A program made the position numbers and the translations under genes. Of a DNA stretch of 64,000 bases, positions 50,451 through 62,643 are shown in pieces. Source of the stretch: Apostichopus japonicus (taxonomy: Eukaryota; Echinodermata; Holothuroidea; Aspidochirotida; Stichopodidae); assembly GCF_037975245.1 (NCBI RefSeq), contig NC_092579.1, forward strand, positions 16,516,178-16,580,177, in the 5' to 3' direction. Every line of letters begins with the position of its first letter. Position 1 is the first letter of the stretch. The notes beneath the pieces were generated by a model. It was given only the letters and a program-made list of their open reading frames with translations, made no database searches and was not told the DNA's origin.

Positions 50451-50619
50451 AATTATTATTTATTTGATTTGATTTATTTTGTTTCTTCACGTGCAAATAT
50501 CCACTCGTCTTTGAGCTACACATAAACCTCCACCGCATACAAAATAACGAATTGACGTATAATTACAATAAAACAGACTCCCCAAATACAACAACCAAAA
50601 CAACGAGCTAAATTACATC

Positions 50620-51540
50620 GACAATTACTGTGACAGCGTTGCCCATCATATCTTCAATACTTTCAAAAGACACTGTCCCTTACAGAAAACGGAAAACGAA
50701 AATTAAATAAGAATATCCTTACACTTATGAAACTCAGACGTCGCCTACGTAGAACCTATATCATTTCCCGAGACCCAACTCTAAAAAACCCAAATTAACC
50801 AACTCAAATAGCAATAAACAGACTAATATTGGCGGATGAACAAAACCGCGTCCAAAACAAATGCGATTCAATCATTAATGATAAAAACCAGAAAAACTTT
50901 TGGAAAATTAAAAAAAAAAAGCATTAACCCCATTACACCCCAAACACAGGTAAAACAGACCAAGGCCTTAGAGATAACGTAGGTAACCTCATCACAAAAA
51001 CTCAAGACCAAATAAAGCTAATTGAATCGTACTTTAAAAGTATATTCAATATGTTCGATGGCCCCCCATACGATATCAGCGGTAAACACGATATAGACCG
51101 TACAATTATCAGTAATGAACCAGTTTTAACCTCCAACCCCTTAGGATGTCTCAACGAAAACATCCCTCTATTCAAAAAATAGATATAAAAAATTGGTATA
51201 GTGCCACTAAGAAATGCATCCTACACTGGTCATGACAATAAAAATGACCAAATGCTTAAAAACTCCCCTCCGATATTCATTAACTCTCATATTTTCCACT
51301 ATTTAACGAACTCCTTAGACTGGGTTATTTTCCAACCCCATGGAAATCCGCCAAAGAGATTTTAATACCGAAACTAAGTAAAAACTATCGACCAATTAGT
51401 CTCCTCCCAGCCTTAGGTAAGATTTTAGAAAGAGTTATAGATAACCGCACCAGAAACCACCTTGAGCAAATTAATCACCTTTCCCCTTATCAATCGGGCT
51501 AACTCCGCGCACACAAATCTACAATAAACCAAACTTTCTG
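50620..51540 (+). mobile_element. Second copy of the Jockey-like LINE (ORF2 fragment)
   Basis: The part 51180-51540 aligns with 43345-43705 of the first LINE (GGTATAGTGCCACTAA, CCAATTAGTCTCCTCCCAGC) and encodes reverse transcriptase fingers such as YRPISLLPALGKILERVI. The upstream part (50650-51180) encodes the linker before the RT (NQKNFWKI-, DQIKLIESYFKSIFNMFD), which is deleted from the first copy. Stops and frameshifts show it is dead. The end at 51540 is a sharp breakpoint. Confidence 0.8.
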
Positions 51541-53100
51541 TTTATCTTTTAGGCAGAACAAAGGTTTGAGAATCCTTTGTTCGTCCTAAGAGTTTTTCGG
51601 GTTTCTATTGTTCCTCTGAAGCTGCAAACTGACCAAAAAAGAGGCCGTTAGAGGGCGCTCGACGCATCTTGCCAATCATATGTGATTTCAAAGCAGTCAA
51701 ATCAAACCTTTCTTATTCATAAATGTTCTCCAGTTTTACGGTGTTGTTTCCTCGGAAGTTGTATGCTAAGCGATAGAAGTGTTCAATGTTTTAATCGCAA
51801 TTTTTTCTTCAAAAATGGAACGGAGGGTGATAAAATACTGCCTGATACTGCTGTTTTAAGTGGTTGTTGTATATTAATAGTTTTCAACCGCTCCGCGACA
51901 TGAGCTATGCAGATTCAGGAAACGTTGCCTTGACCATTACTTTAGCAACTAGGCAATCAAAAGAATTAAGATCTTTTAAGGCCTCAAAAATGTAGAATTT
52001 ATATTCCAAAATGAGAGAACAGTCTTCCTATGCGAAATAAAAGACATACAGATGCTCTTTGTATGAGCACATGGACATATTCTTTGATCAATTTGAGCAA
52101 GAAAAGCAGCTCTGCCACCCCTTTAACAATTAATGAGTTACATGACATTGTTTTATTTTCAATATGAAACATTTTCACAAGTTACTGCCAAACCTAGAGT
52201 CATGTAGTATAAATCACTAAAAATAATGCCAATTTTGAGACCATTTGAAATATGAAGTTCAATAAAGGTGTACGTTTTGAGTTATCCTGTTTACAAGTAC
52301 AGCATTTTGAACATCACCCACCGTTCCATTTTGAAGACAAAATTAGCATTATTTCTCAACAGTTGCTGAGACGCAGTGGTTAGTGCTACTATGTTACAAC
52401 TGTGGATAAAATATAATAAAATGAGAACTGCTGCATGTCATTTGCACAATGCTGGATCTAACTGCGCCAAAGTTCAATACAGGGGAACTGGAAATGCAGC
52501 TATTGGTCAAGACAAATTGGTGGGGACACGGCATATCATGTCCCCATTACTGAAAAAGTTGATGGGGACGCGTCCCGCTGTCCCCACCAGGATCTGCGCC
52601 CTTGGTTTGGAGGCTGTTCATCCTGGAACGCCATTTTTATGCTCACTGATATGATGTGATATCTGCTGTTTGCTTAACAAATTCGAATAATTGAAATGAG
52701 ACTGAAATAAATAACTTTGATCTGTTTATTGTGCAATTCCCCACATTCTTTTCATTTCGAAAGACGCACAGTTTCAAGTTCAGTGCACACTGAAGGTTTC
52801 GATTCTCTATCTGCCTTCAGTTTAGGTAAGATCTTGGGATTTTCATCCCTAGATATCGCTGGATATTGCTAGAAATCCATACAGTACAGTGTTCTTGGTA
52901 TTTCTTGGGCCTGATCTTGGGAAATTGCAAAATCGGGGAGTGGTCACACTCCATTTAGGTCAGTGCACGACCACTAGACGTCACTAATACACAGCCCGAT
53001 CACTAGACTTGTTATCGATAAAGTGGTGTGTTGCCGAATTTTGTCAAGGTTTTGGTACTACGGGCGAGGGTTATTAATTAAGTTTTGTAACTTATCAGGA
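51541..53100. other. Spacer with minor repeat traces
   Basis: An imperfect hairpin (GAACAAAGG ... CCTTTGTTC) lies at 51552-51580, next to the LINE breakpoint. The part around 52490-52600 (ATGTCCCCATTAC, GGGGACGCGTCCCGCTGTCC) looks repeat-derived. A tRNA A-box-like GCAGTGGTTAGTGCTA near 52374 has no B box. No gene. Confidence 0.4.
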
Positions 53101-53501
53101 AGCGATAAAATTGGTGGGGCGTAGGGGTTGTGGGGGGGGGGGGGTGGGATGTTTTCATGCAGATTGGAACAATCTCAAGAAGTGATAGGTGCGTCCGCCT
53201 GCCCCCCCCCCCCATGCACTGCATGATATTCACAGGAGATGTGCTCAATTCTCCAATCACATGCGGAATTTATTTCTAGATTCATTGTATGAGTTACGGT
53301 ATGAGGTTTAGGGTAACAATTAGCATTCAGGTCGGAGTATAACATTTTATCTCTGGATGGCAGTGTTGCATCGAAGGACATATGTCTAGTGCAGTTCGCA
53401 TATAGATCCTGGTCTAATACCCAAATGCGGCATATGTTCCCGACGACACGGTCAAGTTCGAGACCAGCCACAGTGGGTTTCATAACACAATTGTACAATT
53501 G

Positions 53502-53503
53502 TT

Positions 53504-53560
<57 letters not shown>

Positions 53561-53562
53561 TA
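53502..53562. repeat. (TA)n microsatellite
   Basis: A short TA run with an ATACATATATA interruption, immediately left of a transposon-like repeat. Confidence 0.9.
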
Positions 53563-53581
53563 GTGAAAGAGGAAATATAAA

Positions 53582-53888
53582 AACGTCAAAATGGAGTTGT
53601 CGGTGTAAGGGGTAGGGTGAGGCGCACGCCCCTTTCGAAATCATCGATCCGTCACTGGCTACCCTATGTGTATAATAGGGATCAGCCCTGTAATTATGTC
53701 ACTGTTCTTCTTTCTCTTCCCGGTTGCTTGCCGTTTTTTCTACTCCCTCCTTTTCCTCTATTTCTTCTTTTTCTTTTTCTTTTCCCTTCCTTCCTCCCCT
53801 TCTTTCCCCTCTTTTTCCCCTTTTTTCTTCTCTTTTTTTTCTTACCCGGGGGGCTCGCGCCCCTAACACCCCCTGGATACGCGCCTGA
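53582..53888 (-). mobile_element. Inverted partial copy of the 3.5-3.85 kb repeat
   Basis: In reverse complement it matches 3516-3850: the terminal CAGGCGCGTATCCAGG, the CCCCCCGGGTAAG edge, the polypurine block and the segment with GGGTAGCCAGTGACGGATC and CGACAACTCCATTTTGACG. The pyrimidine tract explains the leucine/phenylalanine-rich frames. Confidence 0.8.
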
Positions 53889-53889
53889 T

Positions 53890-54400
53890 CAAGGTGGTCA
53901 GAATTTGACCCTAAGTGACCTTTGACCTCTTCATAGAACATTCAGTTCTTGTACATTTCTGAGCATGAGGATAATCTCAGCTTTGATTTTGAAGCTATGT
54001 TGACAAGGATTTCAAGCTGTTGGCAGCTGATGACTCCAATTTACATTTGACCTTTTAACAGAACTGCTCAAAGTGTAATGCTCAGTGAGGGGGACCTACC
54101 ACCTAATTATGACATTTTACCGATGCTACAGATGTTCACTAAACTCGACTACGAGGTTTTTGTATTTTGGCTGCTGATGACCTCAATTGACCTTTGACTC
54201 CACTCAATAACTGGAGCAACCAAAGAATTCAGTGCTGTAAATTTACATCCATATTTTCCTGAAATTCATGCAAGATATGCTTGGTGAGTCATCCCGTTTA
54301 CAAGTTGGAACATCACATATACATACGTTTACCTGCATACATACACGCCTAGATTCCCTTTTGCATTTTGGCTAGGAATCAATGAAAGATTCCTGGCATA
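53890..54400 (+). repeat. Interspersed repeat with nuclear-receptor DR1-like motifs, copy 1
   Basis: TGACCTTTGACCT at 53916-53928 is a perfect DR1 (AGGTCAAAGGTCA inverted), and TGACCTTTGACTC follows at 54188. The segment ends with a hairpin-like AGATTCC ... GGAATC near 54350-54380. A related unit occurs at 58980-59690. Confidence 0.6.
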
Positions 54401-54919
54401 GGATACTTATAAATTCCTCTCTTCTGAATTTACAGACTATTTACAGATTATCTTTTTGCATCATCACATGATCATCCTTAATGAAAAATCTTTCATAATT
54501 TCCATCTGTAAATCTGAGAAAATTTTCAACATGATACCCTTGAGAAGAGCACTTTTGAAAACATGCACGAGTGAAAAAAAAAACCTGGTATTTTTAGGTG
54601 CAGGGCAGAGATGGTCTTATGGTATTGCAGAAGTATTCAAGACTATGCATGAAATAAAGACAGATTTCCCCAGAAAAAAATTCTGCCAAACTGTTCCTTA
54701 AAATTTAGAAAAGCAGTTTTTCAAGTGTTTTAAGTACAGCTTTCATAACAGTATTCTCCAATTTATCTCTTGCTATTTCAAGGAAAAAAAACTGCATATC
54801 CTTAGTGCTTCAATATTTACACACATGGTCATACAAAAAAAGTAGAAAAGCCCACATATATGTATATATATAGTATACATATATACATATATCTTTCAAG
54901 AAGCTGCAACATCGGTGGC
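54401..54919. other. Spacer
   Basis: AT-rich, with a short TATATG run at 54858-54892. No supported feature; the frame at 54456-54701 has no domain. Confidence 0.35.
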
Positions 54920-55120
54920 TCAAAAAGTTTGTGATCCTGAAAGTTCGAGACAGGCAGGACTATCTGGTAGCTGGATAGAATCACTTTCCGATTCTTCTTC
55001 AACTTTAGTCCTATTTCTAATCCCTTTGGAGGAAACTTCCATCAGCTTGTCTCTTTGGTTTGATGTAGCGTTCAGCACAGCGCCCAGAATAGGAACAAAC
55101 TTTTCTGTCTTCTTCTGCCT
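54920..55120 (-). other. Open continuation beyond the stop of the minus-strand coiled-coil gene
   Basis: After the TGA at 55121-55123, another minus frame remains open to a TGA at 54920-54922. It has the same acidic, Ser/Lys-rich style (QKKTEKFVPILGAVLNATSN, VEEESESDSIQLPDSP). Either a one-base frame break separates it from the upstream exon, or it is 3' untranslated sequence with chance coding bias. Confidence 0.35.
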
Positions 55121-58100
55121 TCAGGAGGTTATTGTCTGGTAAGACTTTCCTGATCTGGTCCGAGTTGACCGTACTTGACTTGGACATGAGATGGAGGCTT
55201 TCATGTCCATAATGAGACTAGAGAAGGGATCTGAATCGGCTACAAGGGCTTGGGATTCCAATTTATTTTCTCTGTCTGATGTTTTGTCATCTGCCCAAGT
55301 CTCTTCCAAATTTAAGTCTTCTGGAGGTCTCTCGGGGAGCTGTTCCATGGTGAACACCATGGGTGGTTCTGTCAAAAAAAGAGTATGAAAGAAAATTACT
55401 AGATAGGAATACACAAGCCATGTAGACGAAAGTAGTCTGCATATATAAACTGAAGATAATGCATGATACATTTGAAGACTCAAATGAGTCGACAATAGCC
55501 AATAAATTTAAGGGCGAACACGGATTGCTTTGGGTGATAGGAGGGGGTGGGGGAGTATCACTTTCTTGGTGGGAGGGGGTCAGAGCCACAGACAGAGATG
55601 TAAGAACATTTAATGATTTCCCTAACTTATGTAATGTCAGAAATGTCAATTTTTTTCATTTATAACCCATCTACTAGTAAACTGTCTAGTATTGTTGTAT
55701 CAACTACAGTAGTTACAAAAAAAAGTTTAAAAAAAAGGAATATATTACAACATGAAGGCCAAAAGTATTTGAGCTGCAATAGATTTACAAGCAATATGAC
55801 AATGGAAAGACATGAAGGAAAACTTCACAAAAAGATGACTTTAGGAACAATCCTCAGTTAATTTGTTGTGAACCGTTGAAAAACAGTGCTATCAGGCCAG
55901 GCTGGATTTTTTATGCCACTTTTAATTTTTGAGGGAACGACCATTTAATTTGCCGTGGTTCATTGGTTTAGAGTAAAAAGACTATTTATTCTAATACTTT
56001 AACCATTTAGCTCAGTTCCTCAGATCCAACACAAAATCACAAAAAGAGTTTTACCTGTCTCAAATGACATGTTTACAGTGGTATTACAAATTTGTCAACT
56101 TTTGGACAGATGGTGTTTAATTTTCATTCAATGGGTGCAAGGGTGTTGTTGTTTTAATATCAAGTTAAAGGAACATGCTTGGTTGAGTGAGTTATTAGAA
56201 TTTATGTAAAGCAATGGGTTAACATTAACATTAAAGCCCGTACTAGAGGAGCTGATAATATCATCAAGTTAGCCTTTAAAGGAACATACCGGAGGTTTAG
56301 TATATTTTAACGGTGAATAGCTTGAAACTGGATCAGCAGTGTATGAGTGTAAAGTCTCAAATTAACCTTGTTCTGGTGGGCTACAACATTATTGTGCCTA
56401 AATTCAGCCTACATTTGTCATTTAGGTAGATACTGAGGAAGTGACGGATATGAAGTCATGCTGTCGAGGAAGGAAAGATTTCTTTTACAATTTTATTAAT
56501 TCTTATTCTCATTTCATTATCTGACAATAACACGGATGGAGAAATGTACTACATCTCAAACCTGCCCATAATCAGAAAGCCAAGCCAGAATATTAAAGTT
56601 GAGGGTGGAGTGGAGGCAATAAGTAAGCGTTTACTATTTTGAATACATGTGCTGAAAGTTTCTCCATTTTGTTTATCATTATATTGATGATGATACTAGA
56701 GTTTCTGTAAATGGATAAAAAATGCCCAATACCTTTGCACTTGTGTAGCAAGTCAGTCAATTTCATAGCAAGATTCTCTCGGGTAAATGGAGCAACAGAG
56801 GTCGGAGTGGGTTTAGTGGTACTGGATATGTGTTTTGGTGGGGTTACAGACAAAATCTAAGAGATGGGGAATCTAGGTCCCACCCCTGGCTGCATCCAAA
56901 ACAGCAAAATACTAAGTAACTGGGTGTTTATTTAAAAATAAACTACAGGTCTTTAATTGAGATGGAGAGCAACACACAATAACTGCAATGTCCCTAAATA
57001 TTCCACCAAGACCCGCCCCCCCCCCCCTCTGCCATCCTCCCGGACCAATTCTCTCCTAGTCTCTTTACGTGTAGGGTTTCCAGAAAGATCTGACCAGACC
57101 CGACGTTAATATTCTTACACCCTTTTCAAGATATTCCTCTAAATATATTTATATTTCTGGGATTATAGGAAAAACAAATTCACTGCACAGAACAAAGCCT
57201 TATTTGTCAAAACATACATGACACAATGCACTTACAATTTAAGGGAAACCCCCCCCCCTCCAAAAGAAATAATGCACAGTTGCATATGGCAAAACTAATG
57301 GCAGGTATAATATTGTTGCCAATACACTAGTAACTGCACAGCTACTTTCATGATGGGTAAAAAGAGCAATTTGCTTTGCATGAATACTTATTCAGGTCTA
57401 GGAAAAAGGGAGTAGGCTTGTAATCCTTACAATATTCACCAAATGTTCTTTACACTAAATCTGAGGACGAAGGAAATAAACTTGATGTATTCTTTAACGT
57501 TCGGAAAATTCCACTCTTCTCAACTCTATTGTACTCCATCGCCTTCGGTAAGACTGAATATTACTAAGTGATATTTCATCACGGTTAGGAATACTTCTTT
57601 CCGTGGGTGGGGTGAGGTTGGCGGGACATTAAATTTAACAACTGCACTCATTCAATACAAAAACTTGGTATAAATTCCATATACAGGTAAGTAAGGTAAC
57701 ATCTTCGCTTGCGAAATACCATAAATAGAACATTTTAACCGCATTGAAACATCCCTGATTTATGCTTGAAATTCCTGCTAAACGTGCTCGGGTTTATTTT
57801 GCAGTGAAGTAAATCTTGTACGCAAGACAGACTCATTGGTTAGTTTTTAAATTCATTCCAACTTTCTTTGCACATGACCATATCTGTGACCTGTTCGCAA
57901 ACAATAGTCCTACAACCCATTGTCTCCAGCATACTGCTACCAATAATTTTATACATTGCGAGCATCATAGCCATCTTGTACTCTCAACGTACCAAACCCA
58001 AATGGAAGAAACGTGAAAATGTACCTGACTCTTCCTCCTTCTGTACGGCTTTATGAGATTGAACAACCCTTTGACCTAGCATCTTGATCTCTGCTACCAG

Positions 58101-61100
58101 TCTCTTCACGGAATCCTCTGATTTTATTATGCTGTCCTTCAACGTCTAAGCAGAAAGATGGATTAATAATCAATCACGCAAAGATGGATTAATAATCAAT
58201 CACACAAAGATGGATTAGTAATCAATCACGCAAAGATGCATTAATAATCATCATTGCTTACAGATTTCTCTTATACACCCCACAGGGGAAATTAATTCCA
58301 CCCCACCAATATGGGGAATATTTTCACTTTCATTAAATGATGTGTTAACGTTTTCCTCATAAGGTCGGTTCATACCACTGTCTCTTATGCTATTGTCGCG
58401 TTACAGGAGCAGACATCACTTACTCTCTTCATTGGGATCTGGGTAGGGGTTGAAATTTAAGCCCCAATGAATGAGCTGGAGCTTGCGGATTAAACACCAA
58501 ATGTTTCATCACCAACAGCAGTGGGTAGTTTCACTCAGCATTCTATTAAACATGAAATGTAGTGGAAGCAATGAAACTTGAAATTTTCAACAGGTTACAT
58601 GATGTTGCATGTAAGTCGAAATTGAACCTTGCATCTAATGATATTAAACACCAACAATGTTAGGACAGCCCTTGAACAAAGCAATTAAACTTACATTTAT
58701 CTAATGAAACTATACCCAAATTGACAGTTGAATGATCCATTAATTAATAGTTTTGTCATCTCACCTTCATTCTGTCATGGATTGCTTCATTAGTCATCTT
58801 TATTCCTTGCATACCTTGAAGTTAGCCATCTTTATCAATCTTATCTTTCCTGTTGAGAAAAACAAAAACGAATGAAACTTGCCTTAATAAACTCCCTTGT
58901 TATGGGATCTTAGCATCTATTACGATTAAAACATAAGACAAGATGGCAATCCATGGCATCTCATCTCTTCTATGATGGAATGGATCTACAATGAACTTTA
59001 ACCTTGACCCTTAACAACTGCATAAGTTCTAATTTAAAATTTGGCCCATCATAATCTACATACTTTGTGGTTTAATGACTTATTCCAACATACTGACAAG
59101 CAGAAAGTGGCTACAGTTTCTGGATATTTGACCTTTCACCTATGACATTTATACCAATCACCCAAAATCACATTTAAAGTACATGGTCAGGCACCTACCC
59201 ACCAAGTTTGAACCTGATCGGACTTACAGTCTAGGAGAAGCTTCACGAGACACTCCTTTGCACAATTTAGACCAATTTTAACTCTAACTCAATTCGGCCT
59301 GTTAACTATATACAAGCCTAAACAGCTAAATCTGTCTTGTTTTAAACCTTGTCTCTTCATTCTCTACATATATTGTGGTTTATGCCTTTGTCCAACAAGT
59401 TGGCATGCAGAAAATGGCTAAAAACCAATTTTTAGACTTCTTGACCTTCGACCTCTTTGACGTCATCAATCACGCAGGCATGAGTTAACATGGTCAGGCT
59501 GCCTCAGGCACCCACCCACCAAGCTTGAACTTGACAGGACTTCGGGTATAGGAGGAGTTAGTGACATACTTAATTTTGCTCACTCACTCACAAACACCCA
59601 CACCTACACGCACCCATACATACATATACACAAACACACACGCCATCACCATCGCATAGATTCCTTCGGCCTTCGGCAAGGAATCAATAAATTGTTAAAA
59701 TATCCTACCTGTAGTGAAGGATTTGTGTAATCTCTTCAATTGGTTTTCCCAAGACTCTGTATCAGATTCCATACCACTTTCACAGTCCTCATATGGATCA
59801 ACTAGAACAGAAAAAATTATAAATGCTATGAATGATATCTGTTGCAGAATTAGGCATGAACCCAAGAGGTAATTGAATTGCCACTGGTAGTAGTTTTACT
59901 GAAGTGTAATCTTTTTTGGCAAACAGGTACTGAAAAATCCCAATGTGCTCTTCTCTAGCTATGGTGGTTAGCACAATATAGCTATCTCTAGTTGATCTTA
60001 GCATCATATGACTAATTGTTCAGCATCAATTTAAGATACAGTACGGTACTTTACTGAGTATTTGCTAGTGTGACTACAACTACGACAACTATGAGCAGAA
60101 GGAAAAGGAACAGGTCTATGCAGTCACGCTGGTGAGTATGGATGTATATGTGTATATGTAAGTGACATGCATGTGACGCCACTTGTAAACATAATAACTT
60201 GATACTTAAGGCAAACTTCAGTTGAGCTCATACTAGGTAGGTAGAATACCTTTTTGTGAGTACATGGTCCCTATTGCTTTTGGTTGAGGTCAAAGTTCAT
60301 CTGAGTTAAAAAATATTAACCTTTAATCATCGTAATTTGAGACAACTTCAATTAAATTCATGTTTGTTATGTAGATTAATCATAGTGAGTAAATGGTCCC
60401 TATTGTTTATCTCAAAGGTCAACAGATGTCAAACACTGACAACCTTGTAAACACCTTATCTTGACAAGACACACTTCAATTGAGCTCATACTTATGTATG
60501 TGTATTCTTTCGAGTGTTTATATGACCCATATTGTTTTATATGGAGGTTAACAGAGGTCAAACATAGAAACCTTGTAAACAATATATATCTTGAAGAGGT
60601 AAAATTCAATTGAGCTTATACAGTACTTGGTGGGTAGGTTACCCATAGTGAGAAGGTAGGTAGGTTTTCTTCTGTGCCAGATGGCTCATAAGGTTGGTGC
60701 TTAAACCTGGTTTCCATGATGCAAGTAAAATTAGAGTGAAACACTCCCCCAATCCGTCAATCCGTTGCTAACTAGCCCCTAGCCGAAGCTAGCGCCCATT
60801 TTAGAGATGGGTGGACTGAAGCAAATGGAGTAAAGTGTCTTGCACAAGGATTCAACGTGTTGACTATGCCACCTGTGGGACTCAGACTCACAACCTGTGT
60901 GTTACGAGTCAAATGCACAAGGAACTAAGCCACCATGACCCAAAGTGAGTGAATTATTTCTATTAGTTTTTTCGGCAGTCAAAGGTCATGTGCGGTCAAC
61001 AGAGGTCCAGCAATGTGTGGGACTGTGTGCGTGCCATAATGCAAAAGTGGACCTTTTCCAGATTAGACTTTGTTTGGGGACCCCTGCATATGTCCCTGGC

Positions 61101-61231
61101 TTAAGGATAATAATTTTCCTTACCAGGCAACAATGCTTTTTGCCAAGTTGTTGGACAAACTCTCTTTGGGGTTGACCTGGAAGAACATGCTTGGTCAAGA
61201 TCGCTACTTTCACTATCTTCATCCAGGGTAC
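55121..61231 (-). CDS. Unrecognised acidic coiled-coil-like protein, 3' part, six-exon model
   Basis: Minus-strand exons with matching phases are 61231-61124, 59801-59709, 58849-58815, 58145-58025, 56777-56733 and 55368-55121. All have AG acceptors and GT donors, and the joined 650 nt stays open to TGA at 55121. The first two are acidic, Ser-rich mini-exons (LDEDSESSDLDQACSS, DPYEDCESGMESDTESWE). The fourth is strongly helical (TLKDSIIKSEDSVKRLVAEI, KMLGQRVVQSHKAVQKEEES), likely a coiled coil. The last holds EQLPERPPEDLNLEETW and TRTRSGKSYQTI. A longer acceptor for exon five (56856) would encode SVTPPKHISSTTKPTPTSV but is out of phase with exon four. An alternative start is the ATG at 58812 within a longer exon 58849-58765. 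No family is recognised; a nuclear or regulatory role would be speculation. Confidence 0.55.
56860..58020. other. Intronic stretch of the minus-strand gene
   Basis: C-runs near 57017-57030 and 57248-57258 are the only marked features. Plus-strand frames at 57816-58056 have no recognisable domain. Confidence 0.35.
58146..58262. repeat. 29-bp tandem repeat next to an exon acceptor
   Basis: Four units of AAGATGGATTAATAATCAATCACGC start directly beside the acceptor of the 58025-58145 exon, so on the minus strand the array occupies the end of the preceding intron. Confidence 0.85.
58980..59690 (+). repeat. Interspersed repeat with DR1-like motifs, copy 2 (internally duplicated)
   Basis: Two related halves contain TTTGACCTTTCACCTATGAC / CTTGACCTTCGACCTC, then CCCACCAAGTTTGAACCTGA / CCACCAAGCTTGAACTTGAC. 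An ACACAC tract and a hairpin (GATTCCTT ... AAGGAATC) at 59658-59685 close the unit. It is related to 53890-54400. Confidence 0.65.
60160..60680 (+). repeat. Degenerate tandem repeat, about 130-bp unit
   Basis: Four units contain CTTCAATTGAGCTCATAC, a GTACATGGTCCCTATTG-like segment and GAGGTCAAAGTTCATC or AGGTCAACAGATGTC. Centres are near 60220, 60345, 60475 and 60605. Confidence 0.65.
60760..60945 (-). repeat. SINE-like element with tRNA-derived head
   Basis: On the minus strand, starting near 60940, an A-box-like GGTGGCTTAGTTCC and a B-box-like GAGTCTGAGTCCCAC are followed by a body containing CACTTTACTCCATTTGC. The body resembles the conserved SINE domains seen across animals (compare AGTGTCTTGCACAAGG on the plus strand), but this is from memory and unchecked. 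Confidence 0.45.
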
Positions 61232-61580
61232 CTGCAAACCAAAATAAAAGAACCATGTACAATTTAATTAATTGTAAGTATGAAATTAATTCTTTCAACA
61301 AGAAATTGATAGGTAGATATTGATGGTTTGGCATATAAGAATTTCAGGTATCCTTTGTTCCCATATTCAAGAACATCATATTCACTACAAATATTATATT
61401 CTCATAATTAATTTACAACAGTGTGATTTCTTCTGACTAGTAGCCATAATGGTAGACTTACATGGACTGTACTGTATGTTAATCAGTCCATGTACAATAT
61501 TCAGCCCATAGCCATGTACTGTTGGACACCTCACTAAAGTATGTCATTCAACACATGTGTTAACTACCCTTTATTTTTTG

Positions 61581-61680
61581 CAGTGGCATAGTGAGGGGAG
61601 CAAGGGAACTTTCCCCAAGGCACAGAGTATAGGGTGGCGCCCCCTGCCCCTCGGTGCTGATAATGCTCACTATGCCACTG
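61581..61680. mobile_element. 100-bp miniature inverted-repeat element
   Basis: The ends CAGTGGCATAGTGAG and CTCACTATGCCACTG form a perfect 15-bp terminal inverted repeat. The interior is GC-rich with no coding capacity. No clear target duplication flanks it. The CAGTGGC start resembles the foldback element end (CAGTGGCGTAGGAA in reverse complement at 33239). Confidence 0.75.
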
Positions 61681-62643
61681 ATCGTACTTGGAGTTTTTTC
61701 ATGCAAGACATAATCAAAATTTGCAATATATTGAAGAAATTACAGCAATTACAACAAAATGAATGTTGTACATATGACACCCAGCATGTAGCCATCCATG
61801 TGTGTGCATACTGTAGTAGGACACTTGTCACTGGTCCATCTTATTCCAGAGAGTTCATATAGTTATGGATTTACCACCAGAGAGAAGACATGTACATGAA
61901 TAAATAGGAGGTGGTATACATGTGATTTCCACTATCTTAAACAATATTTTGTGTCACCTTTACATATAAGTAACATTACCATATGAGTAACATATTTAAT
62001 GAGTAACATTAGGATATTCAAAATTTCCAATACCTCAAAATATTGAAATGTTGAAATTATACAGATCAATGAATGGTAAGTAGGACATTCAGCATACAAC
62101 CATTCATGCATGAGGGTGAGACACTTGTTACTGGTCCATATGTTGAAGACATGCTATTAGCCACTGTGCCCCTGCTTATATTGAACCCTAGTCCATCTTA
62201 TTTCAAGGAATTTATAGTTGAGGGTGCTAAACATTTGCCTAGCTCTCACTGTATCCCTACATGAATTTTGGATACATATTCCATACTACTTACCTCACAG
62301 TGTCCAATGGGCATATGAGTGGAGGGGGGGGGGGCTACTAAGTAGGATAGACCTGCATTGGAAACATGTGTAACTAGGTTACATCAAAGTTCAAACACAA
62401 GCTTTAAAATGCCTCAGAACTCAATTTTTTTTATAGGTAAATATTATAAGTACTTGCCCAATGTTAAATGAATGGTGGTTATGACATTCAGCACACAGCC
62501 AAGTACAGTAACACCAAGTTTGTCACCGGACCAGTATTGGGGTACACTTCAATCCAAACATCACAAAAGACATTTTTTGTATATATGTACGCAGTTGTCA
62601 AACTCATTATCAATCACTACATGAAATATCAAACCTTTCTTAC

